Below are positions 1 through 6,958 of a DNA stretch of 15,601 bases, in pieces. The DNA is taken from assembly GCA_023389595.1 (NCBI GenBank), contig JAEWEF010000065.1:1-15601 (forward strand), read 5' to 3'. Below the pieces are notes generated by a model that saw nothing but the letters and a program-made list of their open reading frames with translations, searched no databases and had not been told where the DNA came from. The stretch's first letter is position 1. Each line of letters begins with the position of its first letter. Source of the DNA: Fusobacteriota bacterium (GTDB taxonomy: Bacteria > Fusobacteriota > Fusobacteriia > Fusobacteriales > Fusobacteriaceae). The position numbers were made by a program, and so were the translations under genes.

Positions 1-3000
1 TGTTGAACCAACTACTGCTACTCCTGTTGATGATGCAAAAGTACGTTTAAGTGCAGTAAATGCTGACGGAACAACAACAAAACCTACACAATTAGGAAAT
101 GTTGCTGACGCTACTAAAGATAACGACGCTGTTAACTTAAAACAACTTAAAGAATATGCTAAATCAGGAGTTACAGATAATTCAGATCTTTACGAAAATA
201 AAACTGATGATAAAGGTAATTTAGTTGACGAAGATGGAAATCCTATAAACGAAAAAGGACAAATAATAGATCCTGATACAAAACAACCAAAAGACCCTAA
301 TGATGCTGGAGGTAAAAAACCTGCAAAAGTTCTAAAAGGAATTAATTTTGCTGGAAACGACGGAAATGTTAAGAAAACTCTTGGGGAAACTTTTGATATA
401 GTTGGTGCTAAAGGTGCTGATGCATCTAAAGTTACTGAAGGAGATTTCAGCGATCTAAATACTGCAACAAAAGTTGAAAATGGCAAATTACACGTATTGT
501 TCAGTGACAAACCAGTATTCAAAGAAGTTGCAGTAAAAGATGGAGCAGGAAAATCTAGTACGATCACTCCTGACGGTCTAACAGTTAAAGATGGAGAAAA
601 TGGAGAAAAAGGAAAAACTGTTTATGGTAAGGACGGAATTTCTATAACTGGTGCACCAGGTGCAGACGGAACACAAAAAACAACTACAATTAAAGTTGAC
701 GGTGACGGAGACGTTATCATAGGCAAGGGTCAAAACGGACAAAATGGTAAGGACGGAAAAGTCATTACTAAAAAAGATCTTGATACAGCACTAAATGGAG
801 CAGATGGAACAAGCGGACTAAATGGAAAGGTTGGAGATCCTGGAAAAGACGGAACTGACGGAAGAAATGGTACAAACGGATTAGATGGACAACCTGGAGC
901 TAACGGACCAGTTGGACCGGCTGGTAAAGATGGTTTAAATGGTCAAGATCTAAATAGTAAAGTTAACGCACTTCGTCGTGGTGAAGCTGGAACTGTAGTT
1001 TATACAGACAAAGACGGAAATCGTTTAGTAAAAGCTGAAGATGGAAAAATGTATCCAGCTGATCAAGTTGATGAAAAAGGAAAAGTTAAAAATCCTGGAA
1101 CAGCAAAAGCTGCTGATCCTAAAGAAATTCGTTTGAGTGCAGTAAATGCAGACGGAACAACAACAGCTCCTACACAATTAGGAAATATTGCTGAAGGTAC
1201 TAAAGATACTGACGCAGTTAACGTTGCACAGTTGAAATCAGTAGTTAAAAAAGTTGATGACTCTAAAGTGAAGTATTTCTCAGTAAACTCTACAGATACA
1301 GGAAATTCCAAAAATGAAGGAGCAACAGGAATAGGAGCTATAGCAATAGGACCGGAAGCTATATCAAGTAAAATATTGTCTTTAGCATTAGGTAACGGGG
1401 CAAAAGCAACTAATGACTTTACTGTTGCAACAGGAACAAAAGCGACTGCAAGTGGATATGCTGGAGTAGCTACTGGAGCACATACTAGTGCCTTAGCAGA
1501 CTATTCAAATACATATGGTATAAAAGCTACTGTAGATGAAACAGGACACGCAGCTACAGCTATAGGATCTTATTCATATATAGGAAAAATTAATAAAGAT
1601 CACGCTATTGCGAATAAACCGACAGCATGGGCAGGAGAAGAAGTTGCTTCTGGAGCACCTGTAAATCCAGTAACAGAAGTTGTAGTGGAAGATAATACTA
1701 AACCTAGTAAAGGTGATGAAACAGGATCATCAATAGCTATAGGATATTTAGCAGAAGCATTAGCAAATAATGCTGTGGTATTAGGAAGTGCTGGACAAGT
1801 AAGTGGAAGTAATGGTACAGCAATAGGTACTGCATCACGTGTATATGGAAATAATGGAATAGCTGTAGGGTCACAAGCATATAGCATAGGTAAACATGGA
1901 ATAGCATTAGGTACTTTCTCTGGAGCATATGCAGATCAATCAATAGTTTTAGGAAATAGATCGCAAGCAACAGGCGAAGGAAGTATAGCATTAGGACAAT
2001 GGGCAAATGTAGAAAAAGCAAAAAATAGCATAGCTTTAGGAAATAATTCTAATGTATTAGAAAAGGATGCTAAAGACGGGAAAGCAGTATTTAGTAATGA
2101 AGATGTTAAAAAAGACGCTGGAGTAGTATCATTTGGAACAACTTCATATAAAGCTAAATTTGGAAATGGTGAAAAAACATTTAAAGAAACTAATAGACGT
2201 TTGATCCATGTTGCCGGAGGTATTGATGATAATGATGCTGTAAATGTAATGCAATTGAAAGCTGCAACAACAGGTAACGATGATCTTTATGAAAATAAAA
2301 CTAATGAAGATGGAAAAGTTGTAGATAAAAATGGAAACCCTCTTGTTGAAGGAACAGATGGCAAATTCTATCCACCACAAGCAGGAAATCCTGATCAACC
2401 TGATCAAAACAAACCAGCAGTGGAACCAGCAAGAGTTTTAAAAGGAATTAAATTTGTTGGAAACCAAAACACTAAAGAGTATAAGAAAACTTTAGGTGAA
2501 GAAGTTGCTATATTAGGTAATGCTGATAATGCACAAAAAGCCGCTGATTTTAGCAATACAAATGTACTTACTGAAAATGACGCTAACGGAGTTCAAATCA
2601 AGTTTAGTGACAAACCATTGTTCAAAGAAGTTACTGTAAAAGATGGGGCAACTGGACCGGCTACTACTATCACTCCAGGAAAAGTAGACGTTGAAGATGG
2701 AAATGGAAAATCTAGTACAGTAGATCAAAATGGATTAACTGTAAAAGATGGTAAAGACGGAGCGAACGGTCAAGCTGTTTACGGCAAAGATGGAATTTCG
2801 ATAACTGGACCACAAGGACCAGCTGGAACACCAGGAAAAACTACTACAATTAAAGTTAATGGTGATGGAGATGTAGTTATAGGTAAAGATGGTAAAGACG
2901 GTAAAGTTGTTACTGAACCTGAATTAACTCAAAAGATAAACGAGGGAGTAGGTCCTGTAGTTTATACAGATGCAGATGGAAAACGTTTAACAAAAGCTGA

Positions 3001-6000
3001 AGATGGAAAATTCTATCCAGCTGATCAAGTAAACAAAGACGGAACTTTAAAAGATCAACAAACAGCTACACCTATTAATAATACTGATGTTCGTATAAGC
3101 ACATTGAATGCTGACGGAACAACAGTAACTCCTACACAATTAGGAAATATTGCAGAAGGAACTAAAGATACAGATGCAGTTAACGTAAAACAACTTAAAG
3201 AGGTTGCAAAATCTAGTACAACAGGTAACGACGATCTTTATGAAGATAAAAAAGATGAAGACGGAAATGTTCTTGATGCAAATGGAAATAAACTTGTAAA
3301 AGGGGATGACGGAAAATATTATCCTCCACAAGCTAATGATCCTACTAAACCTGATAAAGGACAACCAGCAGTGGAACCAGCAAGAGTTCTAAAAGGAATT
3401 AAATTTGCAGGAAATACTGGAGATGTTAAGAAAACTCTTGGAGAACAATTTGATATAGTTGGAGCTAAAGGTGTTGATAATGATAAAGTTGTTGACGGAG
3501 ATTACAGCAGCATAAATACTGCGACAAAAGTTGACGGAGACAAATTACATGTATTATTCAGCGATAAACCTATATTTAAGGAAGTTACTGTAAGAGATGG
3601 ATCAACTGGACCGGCTACTACTATCACTCCAGGAAATGTAACAGTTATTAATGGAGAAAATGGCAAGGATGGAAAATCTAGTTCACTAACTCCAGACGGC
3701 ATGGAAGTAAAAGACGGCAAAGATGGAGAAAATGGAAAGGCTGTTTATGGTAAAGACGGAATTTCAATTACTGGACCAAAAGGTGCTGACGGATCAGACG
3801 GAAAAACAACAACAATTACTATCAATAAAGACGGAGATGTTGTTATAGGTAAAGACGGTAAAGATGGCAAAATAGTTACTCAACCTCAATTGGAAAAAAT
3901 TACAAAAGGGGAAGCTGGAACTGTAGTTTATACAGATGCAGATGGAAATCGTTTAGTAAAAGCTAAAGATGGAAATATGTATAAAGCTAATGAAGTTAAA
4001 GAAGATGGAACTGTTGATCCGAATACTGCTAAAGCAGTTGATCCTGAAAATGTACGTCTAAGCACAGTAAATTCTGATGGAACAACAACAAAACCTACAC
4101 AATTAGGAAATGTTGCAGAAGGAACTAAAGATACAGATGCTGTTAATGTAAAACAATTGAAAGATGCTACAAAAGCTAGCACAACAGGTAATAATGATCT
4201 TTATGAAGATAAGAAAGATGCAGACGGAAATGTTGTTGATGAAGACGGAAATAAACTTGTAAAAGGAAATGATGGAAAATATTATCCAGAAGATCCTCAA
4301 AATCCTAATAATCCAGATATGAGCAAAGATCCTGTAGAGCCAGCAAGAACTTTAAAAGGAATTAAATTTGCAGGAAATACTGGAGATGTTAAGAAAACTC
4401 TTGGGGAAACTTTTGAAATAGTTGGAGCTAAAGGAGACGACACTAAGAAAGTTGTTGACGGAGATTATAGTAATATAAATACGGCAACAAAAGTTGACGG
4501 AGATAAGTTACATGTATTATTTAGTGACAAACCAGTATTCAAAGAAGTAACTATAAAAGATGTTACACCAGGACCTACAACAACTATAACTCCAGGAAAG
4601 GTTAATGTTGAAGATGGAAATGGAAAATCTAGTGATGTTACACCAGATGGCTTAACTGTAAAAGACGGTAAAGACGGAGCTAACGGACAAGCTACTTATG
4701 GTAAAGACGGAATTTCTATCACTGGACCACAAGGACCAGCTGGAGCACCAGGAAAAACAACTACAATTAAAGTTGATGATGATGGAGATGTTATTATCGG
4801 TAAAGATGGTCAAAACGGTAAAGACGGAAAAGTTATCACTCAATCTGAATTAAATAAAATATTAAATGGAGATCCTGGACAACCTGGAAGCAACGGAATA
4901 AATGGAAAAATTGGAGATCCTGGAAAAGATGGAAATGACGGAAGAAATGGTGCAAACGGATTAGATGGACAACCTGGAGCTAACGGACAAGCTGGTCCTG
5001 CTGGTAAAGATGGTTTAAATGGTCAAGATCTAAATAGTAAAGTTAACGCACTTCGTCGTGGAGAAGCTGGAACTGTAGTTTATACAGATGCGAATGGAAA
5101 TCGTTTAGTAAAAGCAAATGATGGAAAAATGTATCCGGCTGATCAAGTAAATAAAGATGGAACTTTAGTTGATCCAAATACTGCAAAAGCGGTAGATCCT
5201 AAAGATATACGTCTAAGTGCAGTAAATGCTGACGGAACAACAACAGCTCCTACACAATTAGGAAACATTGCAGATGCAACAAAAGATACAGATGCTGTTA
5301 ATTTAAAACAACTTAAAGAATATGCTAAATCAAGCGTTACAGATAATTCTGATCTTTATGAGGATGTCGACGATAATGGAAATAAAGTTATAAAAGACGA
5401 TGACGGAAAATATTATCCAGAAGATCCTAAAAATCCTGGCAAACCAGATAAAACACAACCACCAGTAACACCATCAAGAACTCTAAAAGGAATTAATTTT
5501 GCAGGTAACACTGGAAATGTTAAGAAAACTCTTGGAGATACATTAGATATAGTTGGTGCTAAAGGGGATGCTACAAATAAAGTTGTAGACGGAGATTTCA
5601 GTGACTTAAATACAGCAACAACTGTTGACAAAGATGGAAAACTACATGTATTAATGAGTGACAAACCAGAATTTAAAGAAGTTACTGTAAAAGATGGAGC
5701 AAATGGATCAACAACTATAACTCCAGGAAAAGTTAATGTTGAAGATGGAAATGGAAAATCTAGTGCAGTTACTCCAGAAGGATTGACAGTAAAAGATGGT
5801 AAAGACGGAGCGAACGGTCAAGCTGTTTACGGTAAAGATGGAATTTCGATAACTGGACCACAAGGACCAGCTGGGGCACCAGGAAAAACAACTACAATTA
5901 AAGTTAATGGGGATGGAGATGTAGTTATAGGTAAAGATGGTAAAGACGGAAAAGTTATTACTGAACAAAACGTTGGTGAAACTGTAGGAAAAGACTTCGT

Positions 6001-6850
6001 TAAATTAGATGGTTCAAATATTACAAAAGATAACAAACAAAATCTAAAAGATAAATTAGATATTGGTAACGGAAAAATAGAAAAAGGTAATAATGGAACT
6101 GTTACTGGAGATGAAGTTTATAACGCTATAAATGGACTTGGCGGATACAGTGAAGAAAAATTCAGAGAATACGATCAAAAACTAAATGATATAGATGGAA
6201 AAATAAAAACGGCTACAGCTACTATGGCAGCAGTTGCATCTATACCACAAGTAACAGGAAATAATCTGTTTACTATAGGAGCTGGAGCTTCTACTTATGG
6301 TGGAAAAACAGCAGTCGCAGTAGGATTCTCTGGACAAACTAAAAACAAAAAACTTGTTTATAAAGTTGCTGGATCAGTAGACGAAAATAAAGAAGTTTTA
6401 GGAAGTGTAGGTCTTGCTTACTCATTCGGTAAAACAGATGATGTTGTTGAAAATAAAGAAATACAAGAATTGAGACAAATGGTAGAAGAATTAAAAGCAC
6501 AATCAGCAGTTAATTCACAACAAGAAATTAAATTTGTTGTAGATAATTTCAGATCATCTAGATACGATATCGAATCTTGGCAAGAAGAAAAAATTAAAAC
6601 TATTGTTGAATTCTTAAATAACAATGCTAAAAATAGAACTGTCGACATAATAGGACATACGGATGTTAACGGTGAAGAAAAATACAACCTTAACCTAGGA
6701 CTTGACAGAGCAAATTCAGTTGTAAAAGCATTAAAAGATAGAGGATTAGATCCATCAATTAACATAAGAGCAATATCATCATTTGGATATAACAATATCA
6801 TTAATGGAACTTCAGCTGAACTTAGAAGAGTTGAAATAATAGTTAAATAA
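1..6850 (+). CDS. Giant trimeric autotransporter adhesin (YadA family) with C-terminal OmpA domain, 5'-partial
   Basis: The frame is open from nucleotide 2 to the TAA at 6848-6850 (2282 codons visible) with no start in the window. The TTG at 497 is an internal Leu in LHVLFSDKP, not a start. Residue numbers count from nucleotide 2. Visible order: stalk module 1 with a collagen-like tract, YadA-type head (about 438-730), neck (RRLIHVAGGI, DAVNVMQLK), stalk modules 2-5, a pre-anchor segment (FVKLDGSNIT), coiled coil and YadA anchor (about 2049-2142), a helical linker, and an OmpA-like domain (about 2176-2282). Family knowledge says such proteins form trimers whose passenger is exposed outside and whose barrel sits in the outer membrane; adhesion to host or other bacteria is inferred. 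The OmpA domain should be periplasmic. The stalk is rich in Gly, Asp, Asn, Lys and Thr, and its Arg is often CGT, unlike the AGA-rich genes downstream. The ligand cannot be read from the sequence. Confidence 0.93.
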   Translation, partial: VEPTTATPVDDAKVRLSAVNADGTTTKPTQLGNVADATKDNDAVNLKQLKEYAKSGVTDNSDLYENKTDDKGNLVDEDGNPINEKGQIIDPDTKQPKDPNDAGGKKPAKVLKGINFAGNDGNVKKTLGETFDIVGAKGADASKVTEGDFSDLNTATKVENGKLHVLFSDKPVFKEVAVKDGAGKSSTITPDGLTVKDGENGEKGKTVYGKDGISITGAPGADGTQKTTTIKVDGDGDVIIGKGQNGQNGKDGKVITKKDLDTALNGADGTSGLNGKVGDPGKDGTDGRNGTNGLDGQPGANGPVGPAGKDGLNGQDLNSKVNALRRGEAGTVVYTDKDGNRLVKAEDGKMYPADQVDEKGKVKNPGTAKAADPKEIRLSAVNADGTTTAPTQLGNIAEGTKDTDAVNVAQLKSVVKKVDDSKVKYFSVNSTDTGNSKNEGATGIGAIAIGPEAISSKILSLALGNGAKATNDFTVATGTKATASGYAGVATGAHTSALADYSNTYGIKATVDETGHAATAIGSYSYIGKINKDHAIANKPTAWAGEEVASGAPVNPVTEVVVEDNTKPSKGDETGSSIAIGYLAEALANNAVVLGSAGQVSGSNGTAIGTASRVYGNNGIAVGSQAYSIGKHGIALGTFSGAYADQSIVLGNRSQATGEGSIALGQWANVEKAKNSIALGNNSNVLEKDAKDGKAVFSNEDVKKDAGVVSFGTTSYKAKFGNGEKTFKETNRRLIHVAGGIDDNDAVNVMQLKAATTGNDDLYENKTNEDGKVVDKNGNPLVEGTDGKFYPPQAGNPDQPDQNKPAVEPARVLKGIKFVGNQNTKEYKKTLGEEVAILGNADNAQKAADFSNTNVLTENDANGVQIKFSDKPLFKEVTVKDGATGPATTITPGKVDVEDGNGKSSTVDQNGLTVKDGKDGANGQAVYGKDGISITGPQGPAGTPGKTTTIKVNGDGDVVIGKDGKDGKVVTEPELTQKINEGVGPVVYTDADGKRLTKAEDGKFYPADQVNKDGTLKDQQTATPINNTDVRISTLNADGTTVTPTQLGNIAEGTKDTDAVNVKQLKEVAKSSTTGNDDLYEDKKDEDGNVLDANGNKLVKGDDGKYYPPQANDPTKPDKGQPAVEPARVLKGIKFAGNTGDVKKTLGEQFDIVGAKGVDNDKVVDGDYSSINTATKVDGDKLHVLFSDKPIFKEVTVRDGSTGPATTITPGNVTVINGENGKDGKSSSLTPDGMEVKDGKDGENGKAVYGKDGISITGPKGADGSDGKTTTITINKDGDVVIGKDGKDGKIVTQPQLEKITKGEAGTVVYTDADGNRLVKAKDGNMYKANEVKEDGTVDPNTAKAVDPENVRLSTVNSDGTTTKPTQLGNVAEGTKDTDAVNVKQLKDATKASTTGNNDLYEDKKDADGNVVDEDGNKLVKGNDGKYYPEDPQNPNNPDMSKDPVEPARTLKGIKFAGNTGDVKKTLGETFEIVGAKGDDTKKVVDGDYSNINTATKVDGDKLHVLFSDKPVFKEVTIKDVTPGPTTTITPGKVNVEDGNGKSSDVTPDGLTVKDGKDGANGQATYGKDGISITGPQGPAGAPGKTTTIKVDDDGDVIIGKDGQNGKDGKVITQSELNKILNGDPGQPGSNGINGKIGDPGKDGNDGRNGANGLDGQPGANGQAGPAGKDGLNGQDLNSKVNALRRGEAGTVVYTDANGNRLVKANDGKMYPADQVNKDGTLVDPNTAKAVDPKDIRLSAVNADGTTTAPTQLGNIADATKDTDAVNLKQLKEYAKSSVTDNSDLYEDVDDNGNKVIKDDDGKYYPEDPKNPGKPDKTQPPVTPSRTLKGINFAGNTGNVKKTLGDTLDIVGAKGDATNKVVDGDFSDLNTATTVDKDGKLHVLMSDKPEFKEVTVKDGANGSTTITPGKVNVEDGNGKSSAVTPEGLTVKDGKDGANGQAVYGKDGISITGPQGPAGAPGKTTTIKVNGDGDVVIGKDGKDGKVITEQNVGETVGKDFVKLDGSNITKDNKQNLKDKLDIGNGKIEKGNNGTVTGDEVYNAINGLGGYSEEKFREYDQKLNDIDGKIKTATATMAAVASIPQVTGNNLFTIGAGASTYGGKTAVAVGFSGQTKNKKLVYKVAGSVDENKEVLGSVGLAYSFGKTDDVVENKEIQELRQMVEELKAQSAVNSQQEIKFVVDNFRSSRYDIESWQEEKIKTIVEFLNNNAKNRTVDIIGHTDVNGEEKYNLNLGLDRANSVVKALKDRGLDPSINIRAISSFGYNNIINGTSAELRRVEIIVK
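797..949 (+). repeat. Collagen-like Gly-X-Y tract 1 (17 triplets)
   Basis: Seventeen uninterrupted Gly-X-Y triplets (GAD GTS GLN ... GKD GLN GQD) lie between the GKDGKVIT segment and the conserved DLNSKVNALRRGEAG segment in module 1. Collagen-like segments in bacterial proteins form triple helices, which fits a trimeric adhesin. Proline is sparse and Asp, Asn and Lys are frequent, so any triple helix would rely on charge pairs and not on hydroxyproline (inference). Confidence 0.85.
841..1008 (+). repeat. Near-identical DNA repeat, copy A (partner 4921-5088)
   Basis: Compared by eye with 4921-5088 (offset 4080), this 168-base stretch shows about 8 mismatches. It includes a perfectly identical run of 62 bases at 920-981. 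It encodes the end of the collagen-like tract, the LNSKVNALRRGEAG segment and the start of VVYTD. Confidence 0.8.
1313..2260 (+). other. YadA-type head (left-handed beta-roll) plus neck inside the adhesin
   Basis: From NEGATGIGAIAIG onward there are about 14 short repeats of roughly 14 residues with the head signature (SLALGNGAKA, IAIGYLAEA, TAIGTASRV, IAVGSQAYS, IALGTFSGA, SIVLGNRSQ, SIALGQWAN, SIALGNNSN). Family knowledge: in YadA-type adhesins these repeats form a trimeric left-handed beta-roll. The repeats are interrupted at about 1585-1725 by some 45 residues (IGKINKDHA... to ...SKGDETG) that lack the signature. The block ends with a neck motif, RRLIHVAGGI...DAVNVMQLK, at about 2192-2260. 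Confidence 0.88.
2741..2918 (+). repeat. Near-identical DNA repeat, copy A (partner 5789-5966)
   Basis: Compared by eye with 5789-5966 (offset 3048), the two 178-base stretches differ at about 7 positions. They encode VKDGKDGANGQAVYGKDG through GDGDVVIGKDGKDGKV of modules 2 and 5. Confidence 0.8.
4868..5029 (+). repeat. Collagen-like Gly-X-Y tract 2 (18 triplets)
   Basis: Eighteen uninterrupted Gly-X-Y triplets (GDP GQP GSN GIN ... GKD GLN GQD) in module 4. Most of the tract matches tract 1, and it is followed by the same DLNSKVNALRRGEAG segment. Shorter collagen-like stretches (GPQGPAGTPGK and variants) occur in modules 2, 4 and 5. Confidence 0.85.
4921..5088 (+). repeat. Near-identical DNA repeat, copy B (partner 841-1008)
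   Basis: Second copy of the repeat at 841-1008, in direct orientation and in the same reading frame. The longest perfect run is 5000-5061. Confidence 0.8.
5789..5966 (+). repeat. Near-identical DNA repeat, copy B (partner 2741-2918)
   Basis: Direct repeat of 2741-2918, in frame, in module 5. A further exact 52-base repeat joins modules 3 and 4 (3390-3441 equals 4353-4404, offset 963, the module period). Confidence 0.8.
6146..6427 (+). other. YadA anchor (trimeric beta-barrel translocator) inside the adhesin
   Basis: A short coiled coil (EEKFREYDQKLNDIDGKI) leads into ATMAAVASIPQV. Four predicted amphipathic strands follow, from NNLFTIGAGASTYGG through TAVAVGFSG and LVYKVAGSV to VLGSVGLAYSF (Phe at residue 2142). 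In most members this last strand is the C-terminus of the protein; here about 140 residues follow. Three copies would form one 12-stranded outer-membrane barrel. Confidence 0.87.
6527..6847 (+). other. OmpA-type peptidoglycan-binding domain at the adhesin C-terminus
   Basis: The last 107 residues match the OmpA C-terminal domain: GHTDVNGEEKYNLNLGLDRA, then SSFGYNN and a final RRVEI. Asp2221 (in GHTD) and Arg2236 (in LDRA) are 15 residues apart, as in the peptidoglycan-contacting Asp/Arg pair known from OmpA proteins, so binding to the cell wall is expected. A helical linker rich in Glu, Gln and Lys (residues about 2143-2175) separates it from the barrel. Confidence 0.9.
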
Positions 6851-6856
6851 TTTATG

Positions 6857-6888
6857 AAAAAACGGAGAAATTTTTCTCCGTTTTTTTT
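6857..6888 (+). terminator. Intrinsic terminator after the adhesin gene
   Basis: Seven base pairs, CGGAGAA (6863-6869) with TTCTCCG (6874-6880), close a 4-base loop. The stem can extend through A-T pairs with the flanking A run, and eight T residues follow. It begins only 6 bases after the stop codon. Confidence 0.88.
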
Positions 6889-6904
6889 ATTTGGCGTAAA
6901 AATA

Positions 6905-6913
6905 TGTTATAAT
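6905..6913 (+). promoter_or_regulatory. Extended -10 promoter for the pncB operon
   Basis: The sequence TGTTATAAT is a perfect extended -10 element (TG, one base, TATAAT). No good -35 box is seen at the expected distance, which falls in the T tract of the preceding terminator; extended -10 promoters can work without one. It would start transcription near 6920, about 40 bases before the pncB ATG. A ribosome binding site, AGGGTG, lies at 6948-6953, 5 bases before that ATG. Confidence 0.6.
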
Positions 6914-6958
6914 TAAAACAAAATTTTAAAAATGAAAAATGAAATGTAGGGTGAAAAA

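Larger units (their letters stand above)
86..5966 (+). repeat. Five long stalk modules within the adhesin gene
   Basis: Each module starts with a neck-like motif (TQLGN...TKDTDAVN..QLK). It continues with an SDLYE/DDLYE segment, a Pro/Asn-rich linker, LKGI.FAGN..VKKTLGE, a SDKPxFKEVTVKDG segment, TTITPGKV, GLTVKDGKDG, a YGKDGISITGP segment and TTTIKV..DGDVVIGKDGK. It usually ends with VVYTD.DGNRLVKA and RLS.xNADGTT. Neck motifs begin near 86, 1172, 3134, 4097 and 5252, and the head neck is at about 2192. Modules are about 86-1171, 2192-3133, 3134-4096, 4097-5251 and 5252-5966; the last lacks the final VVYTD part. The head sits between modules 1 and 2. Module lengths are about 362, 314, 321, 385 and 238 residues; modules 1 and 4 are longer because they carry collagen-like tracts. 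Confidence 0.85.

Noticed and set aside
700..5960. Short regularly recurring strings resembling a CRISPR or tandem-repeat array
   Set aside because: The recurrences are in-frame Gly-Lys-Asp and Gly-X-Y codons in a coding repeat. Spacing is irregular and there are no unique spacers of constant length.
1063..6801. Many minus-strand open frames across the adhesin gene
   Set aside because: They recur at equivalent places in each module and mirror the repetitive plus-strand code. They have no ribosome binding sites and give low-complexity or hydrophobic translations without family signatures.
497..6850. TTG at 497 as the start of the adhesin gene
   Set aside because: The frame is open upstream to base 2 and encodes clear module sequence (TQLGN, DAVN, LKGINFAGN). 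The TTG is the Leu of a repeated LHVLFSDKP motif that also occurs inside modules 3 and 4.
6891..6896. TTGGCG as a -35 box for the pncB promoter
   Set aside because: It lies only 11 bases before the TATAAT at 6908-6913, too close for a normal -35/-10 pair. The extended -10 element explains the promoter better.
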